Shown here: piece after piece, positions 8,096-17,410 of the stretch
How the letters are laid out: each line of letters begins with the position of its first letter
Position numbering within the stretch: the first letter of the stretch is position 1
Assembly (NCBI RefSeq): GCF_014378415.1
Contig: NZ_JACMNS010000178.1
Span: 1 to 47,233 of the forward strand
DNA length: 47,233 nucleotides
From: Aquabacterium sp.
GTDB lineage: Bacteria > Pseudomonadota > Gammaproteobacteria > Burkholderiales > Burkholderiaceae_C
Direction: 5' to 3'
Notes under the pieces: model-generated
What the model was told of the DNA's origin: nothing
Seen by the model: the letters and a program-made list of their open reading frames with translations, nothing else
The model's database searches: none
Made by a program: the position numbers and the translations under genes

Positions 8096-8682
8096 AGGTC
8101 GATGGCCTGCGCCCCGGTGCGGGTCAGGTGAAAGAGTGTGTCGTCCAGCATCCAGGTGTTGATCAGGCCGCCCACCAGTGCCTGCAAGCCCACGGTCATC
8201 ACCCGGGCGCTGGGTTGGGGGGCCACAAGCCCCAGCTTCTGTGCGCGCTTCAGGGCCTTTTCAAGGTGAGCCTGGCAGTTAAGGTGCACCCTCACATGGC
8301 GGGCGCGCACATCACTCAGTTCGTCCACGTACTCGACTTTGTTGACCGCGATGCCGATCACTCGGCGCGTGCGGGGTTCGGTGGCGATGCGGGTCAAGGC
8401 ATCCATCATGGCCGCGCGGACCTGGGTCAGCGGGTCGTGGGTGGCTTCTTGTCCTACTCTGCCGATGGTCTCTTCGATGGGCGAGGTGCTCCTGTCCATC
8501 ATCGCGTTAAAAAGAGCGGCCTTGTCCTTGAAGTGCCAGTAAATGGCGCCACGGGTCATGCCAGCGGCTTGGGCAATGTCTTGCAGGGATGTCCGCGACA
8601 CACCTTTGTCTGAAAAGACAAGCTCCGCGGCATCGAGGAGTTGTTCGCGCGTCTGCAGGGCGTCTTCTTTGGTGCGGCGCAT
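7981..8682 (-). CDS. TetR/AcrR family repressor of the adjacent RND efflux operon
   Basis: A 233-residue TetR protein similar to AcrR/TtgR. The N-terminal helix-turn-helix is at about 31-54 (TSLQDIAQAAGMTRGAIYWHFKDK, abbreviated core MTRGAIYWHF). A ligand-binding all-helical domain follows to about residue 200. Genes of this type repress a divergently encoded RND pump and are released by drugs or other hydrophobic compounds. The last 38 residues, rich in Ser/Pro/Arg, are read antisense to the histidine phosphatase gene and have no counterpart in a usual protein of about 210 residues. A palindrome in the divergent promoter (8746-8769) is the likely operator. Confidence 0.88.
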   Translation of the reverse strand: MRRTKEDALQTREQLLDAAELVFSDKGVSRTSLQDIAQAAGMTRGAIYWHFKDKAALFNAMMDRSTSPIEETIGRVGQEATHDPLTQVRAAMMDALTRIATEPRTRRVIGIAVNKVEYVDELSDVRARHVRVHLNCQAHLEKALKRAQKLGLVAPQPSARVMTVGLQALVGGLINTWMLDDTLFHLTRTGAQAIDLYLSGLKAASPSLVSSKPASPSRCRVSAQPSRLKPSGL

Positions 8683-8723
8683 GGGCGGTGTCCGGTTTCA
8701 TCAAGTCAGTCAAACCAATGTGT

Positions 8724-8752
8724 TTGATTGTGATCGATTTCACTTTATACAT
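8724..8752 (+). promoter_or_regulatory. Predicted sigma70 promoter of the RND efflux operon
   Basis: TTGATT at 8724-8729 and TATACA at 8746-8751 are separated by 16 bases and lead toward the adaptor gene starting at 8818. The -10 element lies inside the left arm of the TetR-type palindrome, which fits repression by blocking polymerase. Predicted from sequence only. Confidence 0.5.
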
Positions 8753-8769
8753 ACAAGAATGTATGTATA
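8746..8769. promoter_or_regulatory. Palindromic operator for the AcrR/TtgR-like repressor
   Basis: A perfect inverted repeat, TATACATAC - AAGAAT - GTATGTATA, with 9-base arms and a 6-base spacer. It lies between the divergent repressor and efflux genes. The half-sites TACATAC/GTATGTA are the same as those I recall for the E. coli AcrR operator, although the spacer here is shorter. It overlaps the predicted -10 box of the pump operon and probably also controls the repressor's own gene. Confidence 0.75.
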
Positions 8770-8817
8770 GTTACCAAATTGATTGACCAGGCAAGTATTT
8801 TTTTGAAGAGGTGATCC

Positions 8818-10062
8818 ATGGCGAGCCATGACAAGGGAATGATTCAGCGCGCAAGCGCGTGGGCCGTGCTGGCCTTGGCCGCCTCATTGCTGGCCGCTTG
8901 CGGGCCCAAGGCGGCGGCGCCCGCCGCTGCACCTGTTGGTGGCATGCCGCCGGCCCAAGTGGGTGTGGTCACGGTGCAAGCGCAAACCGTGCCCATCATC
9001 ACCGAGTTGCCCGGTCGCCTGGAGTCCTCGCGCATTGCCCAGGTCCGTGCCCGCGTGGCCGGCATCGTGCAGCAGCGCAACTTCGTAGAAGGCTCTGACG
9101 TGAAGGCGGGGCAAGTGCTGTTCCAGATCGAGCCCAGCAGTTTCAAGGCGGTGCTTGACAGCGCCATGGCGTCTCAGGCCAAGGCGCAAGCCAACTTGGA
9201 TCAAACGTCGGCCTTGGTGGGGCGCTATCAACCGCTGCAGGCCGCCAAGGCCATCAGCCCGCAAGAATTTTTGAACGCGCAAGTGGCGCAAAGCCAGGCG
9301 CAAGCCGACGTGGCCGCCGCGAAGGCCGCCGTGCAAACCGCGCGCATCAACCTGGGTTACGCCACGGTCACCGCGCCCATCTCGGGCCGCATTGGCCGGG
9401 CACTGGTCACCGAAGGGGCACTGGTCGGGCAGGGCGATGCCACGCAACTGGCGCTGATCCAGCAAACCAATCTGCTGTACGTTAACTTCACGCAATCGGC
9501 GGCCGAGGTGCTCAAGCTCAAGCAGGCCATGGCGCAAGGCAAGCTCAAGCGCGCCGGTGGGCAAGCCGCCAGCGTGCGCGTGCTGTTGGACGATGGCACC
9601 GAGTACCCGCTGCCAGGCAAGTTGCTGTTCTCCGACTTGAGCGTGGACAGCACCTCGGGCCAGGTCGCACTGCGTGCCGAGCTGCCCAACCCCGAAGGCG
9701 CCTTGATGCCCGGCCTGTATGTGCGTGTGCGGCTTGAGCAAGCCCAGGTCGATGGCGGTATCTTGCTGCCCCAGCAGGCCGTGACCCGCTCCACACAGGG
9801 CGACACGGTGATGGTGGTGGGCGCCGATGGCATGGTCAAACCCCGCCCGGTCAAGTTGGGTGGCGCCAAGGGTAACCAGTGGGTGGTGCTGGGCGGGCTG
9901 AAGTCGGGCGAGCAAGTCATGGTCGATGGCTTCCAGAAGATGATGAACCCCAAGGCAAAGGTCAAGGCCGTGCCCTGGCAGCCCGCGGCAGTGTCGGTGT
10001 CTGCGTCTGGACCGGCGGCCACGGCCTCCGCCGCCGCGCCTGATGCAGCCGCTTCGCGCTGA
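8818..10062 (+). CDS. RND efflux periplasmic adaptor lipoprotein (AcrA/MexA/TtgA type)
   Basis: A 414-residue membrane fusion protein. It has a lipoprotein signal with lipobox LLAAC (Cys28), the lipoyl halves around LPGRLESSRIAQVRARVAGIV and YATVTAPISGRIG (short cores VRARVAGIV and VTAPISGRIG), a helical hairpin (about 105-165), and a beta-barrel region ending near residue 385. The tail is Ala/Pro-rich. It bridges the inner-membrane pump to the outer-membrane channel. The ATG at 8818 has GAGG seven bases upstream. It is first in the adaptor-permease-channel operon, 11 bp before the permease. Confidence 0.93.
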   Translation: MASHDKGMIQRASAWAVLALAASLLAACGPKAAAPAAAPVGGMPPAQVGVVTVQAQTVPIITELPGRLESSRIAQVRARVAGIVQQRNFVEGSDVKAGQVLFQIEPSSFKAVLDSAMASQAKAQANLDQTSALVGRYQPLQAAKAISPQEFLNAQVAQSQAQADVAAAKAAVQTARINLGYATVTAPISGRIGRALVTEGALVGQGDATQLALIQQTNLLYVNFTQSAAEVLKLKQAMAQGKLKRAGGQAASVRVLLDDGTEYPLPGKLLFSDLSVDSTSGQVALRAELPNPEGALMPGLYVRVRLEQAQVDGGILLPQQAVTRSTQGDTVMVVGADGMVKPRPVKLGGAKGNQWVVLGGLKSGEQVMVDGFQKMMNPKAKVKAVPWQPAAVSVSASGPAATASAAAPDAAASR

Positions 10063-10073
10063 AGGAGCCTGAC

Positions 10074-13000
10074 ATGTCTCGCTTCTTCATCGACCGGCCC
10101 ATCTTCGCGTGGGTGATCGCCTTGTTCATCCTGGTGTTTGGTGGCGTGGCCATCACCCAGTTGCCCATCGCCCAATACCCCACGGTGGCGCCGCCGTCCA
10201 TCGTGATCAGCGCCACGTATCCCGGTGCCTCGGCCAAGACGCTGGACGACAGCGTGGTCAGCGTCATCGAGCAAGAGCTCAATGGCGCGCCCGGCCTGGC
10301 CTACATGGAATCGGTGAGCCAGGCCAATGGCACGGGCTCCATCACCGTGACTTTCGAGCCCGGCACGAACATCGATCTGGCCCAGGTTGAGCTGCAGAAC
10401 CGCCTCGCGCGCGCTTCGCCGCGCTTGCCGGCGGCCGTGACGCAACAGGGCGTGAAAGTCGACAAATCGCGCAGCAACTTTTTGATGTTCGTGATGCTGT
10501 CGTCGACCAACCCGGAGCTGGACCCGGTCTTCCTGGGTGACTACGCTTCGCGCAACGTCATCCCTGAGCTGCAACGCGTGCCCGGCATCGGCCAGGCGCA
10601 ACTGTTTGGCACCGAGCGTGCCATGCGCATCTGGTTAGACCCGGCCAAGCTGGTGTCCTTCGGCCTGACCGCCGCCGACGTCAACGCCGCCATCAGGGCG
10701 CAGAACGCCTTGGTGCCCGCCGGCGGCATTGGCGATCGGCCCAACATCGTGGAGCAGACGGTGGCCGCCACCGTGGTGGTCAGCGGCCAGTTGGCCAACG
10801 TTGAGCAGTTTGGCAACATCGTGCTGCGCGCCAAGACCAATGGCTCCGCGGTGCGCATGCGCGACGTGGCCCGCATCGAGCTGGGGGCGCAAACCTACGG
10901 CACCTATGCCCGCCTGAACGGCAAGCCCGCCAGCGGGATCGGCCTGCAACTGTCGCCCACCGGCAATGCCTTGCAAACGGCCGAAGCCGTGCGCAAGCGC
11001 ATGAACGAGCTCAAGCAGTACTTCCCCAAGGGCGTGGATTTCTCCATCCCTTACGACACCTCGGCCTTCGTCAAGATCTCCATCAGCCAGGTGGTTGAAA
11101 CGCTGGTCGAGGCCGTGGCGCTGGTGTTCGTGGTGATGTACATCTTCCTGCAGAACTTCCGCTACACGCTGATCCCGACCCTGGTGGTGCCGGTGGCGCT
11201 GCTGGGCACCTTCGGTGTCATGGCGGTGGCAGGGTTCTCGATCAACGTGCTGACCATGTTCGGCATGGTGCTGGCCATCGGCATCCTGGTGGACGATGCC
11301 ATCGTAGTCGTCGAGAACGTCGAACGCCTGATGGCGCAAGAGGGGCTGTCGCCACTGGAGGCCACGCGCAAGGCCATGGGCCAGATCAGTGGCGCCATCG
11401 TCGGTATCACGGTGGTGCTGGTGGCGGTCTTTATCCCCATGGCTTTCTTCAGCGGCTCGGTTGGCAACACCTACCGCCAGTTCTCGCTGTCGATGGTCTC
11501 GTCGATGCTGTTCTCGGCCTTCCTGGCCTTGTCGCTGACGCCGGCCTTGTGCGCTACCTTGCTCAAGCCCATCCCTGAGGGGCACCATGAAAAGCGCGGT
11601 TTCTTCGGCTGGTTCAACCGCCGCTTCACCGAGACGACGCACGGCTACGAAAGCTCGATCGCCAAGCTGGTCAAGCGGGGTGGCCGGATGCTGATCGTGT
11701 ACGCGGTGCTCGTCGGCGTGGTGGGTTGGTTGTATGTGCGCATGCCCACGTCCTTCCTGCCCAGCGAAGATCAGGGCAACCTGATTGTCAACGTGCAGTT
11801 GCCGCCGGGGGCCACCTCCAACCGCACCGAGACCGTGATTGCCCAGGTTGAGAGCTACTTCCTCAAGCAGCCGGAAGTGCAGTCGGTGGTCGGTGTGGTG
11901 GGCTTCAGCTTCTCGGGCTCGGGCCAGAACGCCGCCTTGGCTTTCGTGACCCTGAAGGATTGGGACGAGCGCAAGGGCGCTGGGCAATCGGCGCAAGACC
12001 TGGCGGGCAAGGGCTTCGGCGCGCTGATGGGCATCCGCGATGCCTTCATCTTCCCGCTCAATCCGCCGCCGATCCGCGAACTGGGCAATGCCACGGGCTT
12101 CTCGCTGCGCCTGCAAGACCGCGCGGGCCTGGGCCCCGCCGCCTTGCTGGCCGCGCGCAACCAGATGTTGGGCATGCTGGCGCAGAACGCCAAGGTCACT
12201 GGGGCTCGCCCCGATGGCCTGGAAGACGCGCCCCAGTTGCAGGTCGACATCGACCGCGACAAGGCCAATGCCCTGGGCATCGGCTTCGACGCGATCAGCG
12301 CCACCTTGTCAACGGCCTTGGGTTCCAGCTACATCAACGACTTCCCCAACCAGGGTCGTCTGCAACGTGTGGTGGTGCAGGCCGAGGCCAAGGACCGCAT
12401 GCAGGCCGACCAGATCCTGCAGCTCAGTGTGACCAACTCGCAAGGCCAGAACGTGCCCCTGTCGTCGTTCGCGACCACGCGCTGGATCACCGGCCAGATG
12501 CAGGCGCTGCGCTACAACGGCTACCCCGCCATGCGCATCTCGGGCGATGCGGGCAAGGGCTTCAGCACCGGCCAGGCCATGGAAGAGATTGAAACCTTGG
12601 CCAAGCAATTGCCCGAAGGCATCGGCATCGAGTGGACCGGCCTGTCTCGTGAAGAAAAGCTGTCAGGCTCGCAAGCGACCCTGCTGCTGGGCTTCTCGCT
12701 GCTGGCGGTGTTCCTGTGCCTGGCGGCCTTGTATGAAAGCTGGACCATCCCGCTGGCCGTGCTGCTGGTGGTGCCACTGGGCTTGCTGGGCTCCTTGTTG
12801 GGCGCGTCGTTCCGCGACCTGCCCAACGACGTGTACTTCAAGGTCGGCTTGATCACCATCATGGGCCTGTCGGCCAAGAACGCGATCCTGATCATCGAGT
12901 TCGCCAAAGAGCTTCACGACCAGGGTGTGGGCCTGATCGAGGCCACCTTGCAAGCCTGTCACCTGCGTTTCCGCCCCATCATCATGACTTCGCTGGCCTT

Positions 13001-13220
13001 CATCCTGGGCGTGCTGCCCCTGGTGCTGGCCAACGGCGCCGGTTCGGCCGCGCAGCGCGCCATCGGCACCGGCGTGATGAGTGGCATGATCGCGGCCACG
13101 GTGCTGGCGGTATTTTTCGTGCCGGTGTTTTTCGTGGTGGTGATGACGTGGCTCAACAAGGGCCCCAAACACCCCAAGGCCCCCAACGCCTCTGAGGCAG
13201 AGGTCGTCGCTCATGATTAA
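10074..13220 (+). CDS. RND multidrug efflux permease (AcrB/MexB/TtgB type, HAE1)
   Basis: A full-length 1048-residue inner-membrane trimeric pump. The N-terminus MSRFFIDRPIFAWVIALFI is typical of HAE1 proteins. The proton-relay residues are present: Asp407 and Asp408 in ILVDDAIVVVENVER, and Lys935 in MGLSAKNAILI. Two large periplasmic loops follow TM1 and TM7, giving 12 helices in total. It exports hydrophobic drugs, dyes or solvents by proton antiport together with its neighbours. AAGGAG precedes the start. Its end overlaps the outer-membrane factor gene by 8 bases. The substrate range cannot be read from sequence. Confidence 0.96.
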   Translation: MSRFFIDRPIFAWVIALFILVFGGVAITQLPIAQYPTVAPPSIVISATYPGASAKTLDDSVVSVIEQELNGAPGLAYMESVSQANGTGSITVTFEPGTNIDLAQVELQNRLARASPRLPAAVTQQGVKVDKSRSNFLMFVMLSSTNPELDPVFLGDYASRNVIPELQRVPGIGQAQLFGTERAMRIWLDPAKLVSFGLTAADVNAAIRAQNALVPAGGIGDRPNIVEQTVAATVVVSGQLANVEQFGNIVLRAKTNGSAVRMRDVARIELGAQTYGTYARLNGKPASGIGLQLSPTGNALQTAEAVRKRMNELKQYFPKGVDFSIPYDTSAFVKISISQVVETLVEAVALVFVVMYIFLQNFRYTLIPTLVVPVALLGTFGVMAVAGFSINVLTMFGMVLAIGILVDDAIVVVENVERLMAQEGLSPLEATRKAMGQISGAIVGITVVLVAVFIPMAFFSGSVGNTYRQFSLSMVSSMLFSAFLALSLTPALCATLLKPIPEGHHEKRGFFGWFNRRFTETTHGYESSIAKLVKRGGRMLIVYAVLVGVVGWLYVRMPTSFLPSEDQGNLIVNVQLPPGATSNRTETVIAQVESYFLKQPEVQSVVGVVGFSFSGSGQNAALAFVTLKDWDERKGAGQSAQDLAGKGFGALMGIRDAFIFPLNPPPIRELGNATGFSLRLQDRAGLGPAALLAARNQMLGMLAQNAKVTGARPDGLEDAPQLQVDIDRDKANALGIGFDAISATLSTALGSSYINDFPNQGRLQRVVVQAEAKDRMQADQILQLSVTNSQGQNVPLSSFATTRWITGQMQALRYNGYPAMRISGDAGKGFSTGQAMEEIETLAKQLPEGIGIEWTGLSREEKLSGSQATLLLGFSLLAVFLCLAALYESWTIPLAVLLVVPLGLLGSLLGASFRDLPNDVYFKVGLITIMGLSAKNAILIIEFAKELHDQGVGLIEATLQACHLRFRPIIMTSLAFILGVLPLVLANGAGSAAQRAIGTGVMSGMIAATVLAVFFVPVFFVVVMTWLNKGPKHPKAPNASEAEVVAHD

Positions 13221-14712
13221 ATTCACTGCTGTCAAATCCACCCTGGCCGTGGCGGCCATGCTGGCCCTGGGCGCCTGCTCGCTGACACCCGACTACAAGC
13301 GCCCCGATGCCCCCGTGGCCACCGACTGGCCCCAGGTGCCCGGCTTGGCGGCGTCTTCGGCATTGGCGGCTGATGCCGCGGCGGCCCATGCGACCGAGCT
13401 GCCTTGGAGCACCTACTTTCCGGATGCCCGCTTGCAAGGCCTGATCCGAAAGTCGCTGGACAACAACCGCGACCTGCGCGTGGCCGTGCTCAACATCGAG
13501 CAGGTGCGGGCCCAGTACCAAGTGACGCGTGCTGACCAGTTGCCCACGCTGAACGCCTCGATCACGGGCACGCGCCAGCCTTCGACCCTCGCGCCTTACC
13601 CGGTCACCACGGTGGCCCAGGGCGGCGTCACCATCACCGCCTTCGAGTTGGACCTGTTCGGCCGCTTGCGCGCGCTCAGCGCCGCGGCCAGTGCGCAACT
13701 GTTCGCCACGGAAGAAGCCCGCAAATCTGCGCACATCAGCCTGGTGGCTTCGGTGGCCAGCACCTATTACGCCATCTGGGCCGACCGTTGGCAACTCGCC
13801 TTGGCCGAGCAAACCTTGCAGGCGCGCCAAGGCTCCCTGAAGCTGCAGCAGCTCAAGTTCGACAACGGGGTGCTCAACGAGCTGGATTTGCGTTCGACGC
13901 AATCGGTGCTGGAAGCGGCGCGCATCAGCCGTGCGCAGGCGCAGCGTCAGCTGGCCCAAGACACCAACGCCCTCGACCTGCTGTTGGGTGAGACCGCGCC
14001 AACCGACCTGCTGCCACCCGCCCCTGTGCTGCCCAGCGCCAGCGCCATGGAAGACCCGCAAGCCGTGTCCGCCCTGGTGCGCGACGCCTTGTGGCCGGGT
14101 TTGAGCGAGCTGCCCGTGGGCCTGCCGTCCGAGGCCTTGCTCAAGCGGCCCGACATCGCGCAAGCCGAGCAACAGCTCATCTCGGCCAACGCCAACATTG
14201 GCGCAGCCCGTGCCAACCTGTTCCCGCGAATCAGCCTGACGGCCAGCGCAGGGGTGGTCAGCGATTCACTGTCGGGCCTGTTCAGCGATGGCCGCGGTGC
14301 CTGGAGCTTCTCGCCTGGCGTGGTGCTGCCCATCTTTGACACTGGCCGAAACATCGCCTTGGTTGAAAGCTCCAAGGTGAAGCGTGACATCGCCGTGGCC
14401 CAGTACGAAAAAGCGCTGCAAAGCGCCTTCCGTGAAGTGGCCGATGCCCTGGTAGCGCGCAGCAGTTTTGCCGACCAGGCCCAGGCCCAGCAAAACCAGA
14501 CCGATGCCGAGGCGGCCCGCTTGCGCCTGGCCACCTTGCGCTACAGCAGTGGCGTGGCCAGCCAGCTGGATTTGCTGGACGCACAGCGCAGCCTGTTCGC
14601 CTCGCAGCAGGCCTTGATCTCGGCGCAACTGGCGCGCCAGCAGGCGCACATCACGCTGTACAAGGCGCTGGGGGGCGGCTGGACGCCACCCGAGCCAACC
14701 TCAGTTCGTTAA
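13213..14712 (+). CDS. Outer-membrane efflux lipoprotein (OprM/TtgC type, NodT family)
   Basis: A 499-residue outer-membrane factor with a lipoprotein signal ending LGAC (Cys22), followed by SLTPDYKRP, the usual start of OprM-like mature proteins. Two OEP repeats carry the coiled-coil tunnel helices, with LLKRPDIAQAEQQL and FDTGRNIALVE as landmarks. It forms the trimeric exit duct for the upstream pump. The start overlaps the permease stop, showing translational coupling. Its last 12 bases overlap the end of the convergent sapC-like gene, with no room for a separate terminator. Confidence 0.94.
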   Translation: MIKFTAVKSTLAVAAMLALGACSLTPDYKRPDAPVATDWPQVPGLAASSALAADAAAAHATELPWSTYFPDARLQGLIRKSLDNNRDLRVAVLNIEQVRAQYQVTRADQLPTLNASITGTRQPSTLAPYPVTTVAQGGVTITAFELDLFGRLRALSAAASAQLFATEEARKSAHISLVASVASTYYAIWADRWQLALAEQTLQARQGSLKLQQLKFDNGVLNELDLRSTQSVLEAARISRAQAQRQLAQDTNALDLLLGETAPTDLLPPAPVLPSASAMEDPQAVSALVRDALWPGLSELPVGLPSEALLKRPDIAQAEQQLISANANIGAARANLFPRISLTASAGVVSDSLSGLFSDGRGAWSFSPGVVLPIFDTGRNIALVESSKVKRDIAVAQYEKALQSAFREVADALVARSSFADQAQAQQNQTDAEAARLRLATLRYSSGVASQLDLLDAQRSLFASQQALISAQLARQQAHITLYKALGGGWTPPEPTSVR

Positions 14713-15429
14713 CTTTCGGATCAGGCGTGCGCCCAGCTTGTTGACGTTGTTCAATGACAGCAAGTGCGCGTGGATCCAGCCCAGGGCGCCGTTGTTGAAC
14801 AACTCCTGCACGGTGTCCGGAGGCAGCTTGTGCAGCTTGTCTTCGTCAACCACCTTGAAACCGTTCAGCGTGATGTGCTGCTCGGCTAGCTTGAAGTCGA
14901 TGTTGCGGTCCACAAGCAGGTCGAGCTCGACCAGGCGCTTGGCAAACGCTGTGGTGCGCTGCATGTCGTTGTGAAAGTCCAGCAAGAACTTCTGCAGTTG
15001 CTGCAGGTAGGCCGTGTCCTGGCCGTCGGCATCGAACAGGGCCTCGCCGTCGGTGGCATTCAGGCCGTCAAAGGCCTCGTCCACGCACACCGTCAGTTGC
15101 GTGCTGCCGGGTTGCTCGGCCAGCACAAAGGGGTAGCGGCGGATGAAGGCAGGCACGTAGCAGTGCGTGTCCCAGGCGCCGTGGTCATCGACCAGCAGGT
15201 TTTCCTTGTCACGCAGGCCCACCACGGACACCAGGGTGTGCTGGTCGCCTGTGGCCACGAACACACAGGGAAAATCCAACGCGGCCAGCGGCAGCTCGGT
15301 CGCGGCCAGCAACACGGAATTGGTTTCGCGCGCAAAGTTCAGCTTCTTGTCGCTGGCCTTGACGCGCAACTGGCGGTGTTGTTCGCGGTTGACCGGCACA
15401 AGCTTGTCGTACATCAACAAAGTTTTCAC
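14701..15429 (-). CDS. SapC family protein
   Basis: A 242-residue soluble protein with the hallmarks of the SapC family: VPVNREQHRQLRV near the start, the small-residue core LPLAALDFPCVFV, and YVPAFIRRYPFVLAE. The family is named from an S-layer-locus gene, but its role in proteobacteria is unknown. The start is a GTG at 15429 preceded by AAGGGA six bases upstream; an internal ATG at 15414 has no ribosome site. It is convergent with the efflux outer-membrane gene (12-base overlap) and divergent from ubiA. Confidence 0.82.
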   Translation of the reverse strand: MKTLLMYDKLVPVNREQHRQLRVKASDKKLNFARETNSVLLAATELPLAALDFPCVFVATGDQHTLVSVVGLRDKENLLVDDHGAWDTHCYVPAFIRRYPFVLAEQPGSTQLTVCVDEAFDGLNATDGEALFDADGQDTAYLQQLQKFLLDFHNDMQRTTAFAKRLVELDLLVDRNIDFKLAEQHITLNGFKVVDEDKLHKLPPDTVQELFNNGALGWIHAHLLSLNNVNKLGARLIRKLTN

Positions 15430-15486
15430 AGCACGTCCCTTTGGGTGGGGTAAAAATCATCCAATGATGGATTATGTTCAGTTTCA

Positions 15487-16404
15487 ATGACGGCCCAGTG
15501 TCGCGACAATCCCCCACCCGTGAACATCCCTAGCCTGCCCCTGCCCAGATCGCGACTGTCGCTTTACCTGGACCTGATCCGTTGGAGTCGTCCGCAGGGC
15601 TGGTTGCTGCTCTTGTGGCCAACGCTGGCGGCGCTGTGGCTGGCCGCAGGTGGTTTTCCGGGGTGGCACCTGCTGCTGGTGTTCACCCTGGGCACCATCC
15701 TGATGCGCAGCGCAGGCTGTGCCGTCAACGACGTGGCCGACCAGGATTTCGACCGCCACGTGCAACGCACCGCCCAGCGGCCCGTGACCAGCGGGCAACT
15801 GTCGGTGAAAGAAGCTTTGGCCGTGGGTGCGGTGCTGGCCCTGGTCTCGTTCGCCCTGGTGCTGACCACCAACGCGCTGACCATCGCGATGTCTTTCGCG
15901 GCGCTGGCCGTCACGGCGATCTACCCCTTCACCAAGCGTTTCGTGTCCATGCCCCAGGCCGTGCTGGGCGTGGCCTTCAGCTTTGGCATCCCCATGGCCT
16001 ACGCGGCGGTGGGCAATCACATCCCGGCGCAGGCCTGGTGGTGGGTGGTGGGCAACCTGGGCTGGGTTCTCGCCTACGACACCGAGTACGCCATGGTTGA
16101 TCGCAACGATGACCTCAAGATCGGCATCCGCACCTCGGCCATCACGCTGGGCCGCTTCGATGTCATCGGGGTGATGGGTTTTTATGCGCTGTGCATCGTT
16201 TGCTGGGCCGTGGTGGGCCATGAGGCTGGGCGCGGCGTCTGGTATTTCGCGGGCTTGGCGGCGGCGGGGCTGCAGGCCTTGTTGCATGGCTGGTTGATCC
16301 GCCACCGCGAGCGCGAGGGCTGCTTCAAGGCTTTTCGCCTGAACCACTGGCTGGGTTTGACGGTGTTCGTCGGATTGCTGCTGGACGGTGTGTTGGCGGG
16401 TTGA
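15487..16404 (+). CDS. ubiA: 4-hydroxybenzoate octaprenyltransferase
   Basis: A 305-residue integral-membrane prenyltransferase of the UbiA family. The two Asp-rich motifs that bind prenyl diphosphate through magnesium are NDVADQDFD (Asn81 to Asp89) and [13 protein letters not shown]. About eight to nine membrane helices are visible. It attaches the polyprenyl tail to 4-hydroxybenzoate in ubiquinone synthesis. The first about 20 residues are not conserved-looking, and a GTG at 15520 could be the true start; no clear ribosome site distinguishes the two. Confidence 0.93.
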   Translation: MTAQCRDNPPPVNIPSLPLPRSRLSLYLDLIRWSRPQGWLLLLWPTLAALWLAAGGFPGWHLLLVFTLGTILMRSAGCAVNDVADQDFDRHVQRTAQRPVTSGQLSVKEALAVGAVLALVSFALVLTTNALTIAMSFAALAVTAIYPFTKRFVSMPQAVLGVAFSFGIPMAYAAVGNHIPAQAWWWVVGNLGWVLAYDTEYAMVDRNDDLKIGIRTSAITLGRFDVIGVMGFYALCIVCWAVVGHEAGRGVWYFAGLAAAGLQALLHGWLIRHREREGCFKAFRLNHWLGLTVFVGLLLDGVLAG

Positions 16405-16579
16405 GTGGGTGGGCTTTGGCTGGGAGCGCGAGGCGGGGATGAGTCGGTGGCGTGGCACCATGAAGAGCCGTGCTGCGCCACCAGCGGGGCGCCAAGCTGA
16501 AGCCCCGACGGATGCTGACCCAGCCCGCGCCCCGCGCTGAACCGATCAAACGCTCACAACCTGGTGAGTCCGCCCAACC

Positions 16580-17401
16580 CTAGCGCCCGAACTCATCCCC
16601 CAACTCACCCGCCCGCTGCTGGGCAGCACGCATGGCCGCGATGAACGCCTCCTTGACGCCACTCGCCTCCAGGCTGCTCAGCGCCGCGTAGGTGGTCCCG
16701 CCCTTGGACGTGACCCGCTCGCGCAATACCGAAGGCGCGTCGGATGACTGCGACGCCAAAGTCGTGGCGCCCGCAAAAGTGGCCAGTGCCAAGGCGCGAC
16801 CCTGCTCGTCGTCCAAACCCATGTCCGCCGCCGCCTGCACCATGGCCTCGATGAAATAAAACACATAGGCCGGGCCCGAGCCCGACAGCGCCGTCACCGC
16901 GTCCAGGTCGCTTTCCTGTTTCACCCACAGCCACTGGCCCGTGGTCGCCACCATGTCCTGCACGGCCTGCTTTTCAAGGTCGCTGACTTCTGGCCGGGCA
17001 AACAACCCGGTCATGCCTTGCCCGACCAAGGCCGGGGTGTTGGGCATGGCGCGCACCACGCGCGGAGTGCCCAGCAGGCGCGCCATGTCGCCAGTGCGCA
17101 GGCCCGCCATCACGCTGTAGTGCAAGGCTTGGGCCGTGTGCGCACCGCAGGCGGCGGCCGCGTCCTTGAACTGTTGCGGCTTCACCGCCCACACCACCGT
17201 GGACACGTTGGACAGGGCCACGTCAGGCGAAGGCAGGGCGCTCACGCCCAATGTTTGCTGAAGGCGCAGCCGCTGGTCCTCGCTGGGGTCGATGACCAGG
17301 ATGCTGCTGGCCGCGCGGCCTTGCCGCAACAGGCCTCCGATGATGGCGGTGGCCATGTTGCCGCCGCCGATGAATGCGATGTCAAATGATGAAGTGCTCA
17401 T
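16580..17401 (-). CDS. proC: Pyrroline-5-carboxylate reductase
   Basis: A 273-residue NADP-dependent reductase making the last step of proline synthesis. It has the N-terminal Rossmann motif FIGGGNMATAII, the AVKPQQF block and the family signature around ALSGSGPAYVFYFIEAM (core SGSGPAYVF), with GATTLASQS in the C-terminal dimer domain. It is convergent with ubiA across about 175 bases of GC-rich DNA, where I see no clear terminator or small gene. It lies 9 bases after the hybrid kinase stop on the same strand, so the two may share a transcript. Confidence 0.95.
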   Translation of the reverse strand: MSTSSFDIAFIGGGNMATAIIGGLLRQGRAASSILVIDPSEDQRLRLQQTLGVSALPSPDVALSNVSTVVWAVKPQQFKDAAAACGAHTAQALHYSVMAGLRTGDMARLLGTPRVVRAMPNTPALVGQGMTGLFARPEVSDLEKQAVQDMVATTGQWLWVKQESDLDAVTALSGSGPAYVFYFIEAMVQAAADMGLDDEQGRALALATFAGATTLASQSSDAPSVLRERVTSKGGTTYAALSSLEASGVKEAFIAAMRAAQQRAGELGDEFGR

Positions 17402-17410
17402 GAGGTGTGA

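Noticed and set aside
10635..12116. Open frame of 493 codons on the minus strand inside the RND permease gene
   Set aside because: Antisense shadow of a full-length, conserved permease; its composition (His, Gln, Asp repeats) is typical of reversed coding DNA.
16405..16579. Possible small gene or terminator between ubiA and proC
   Set aside because: The stretch is GC-rich with partial inverted words but no T-tract, and the frames there have no ribosome site or recognisable product.
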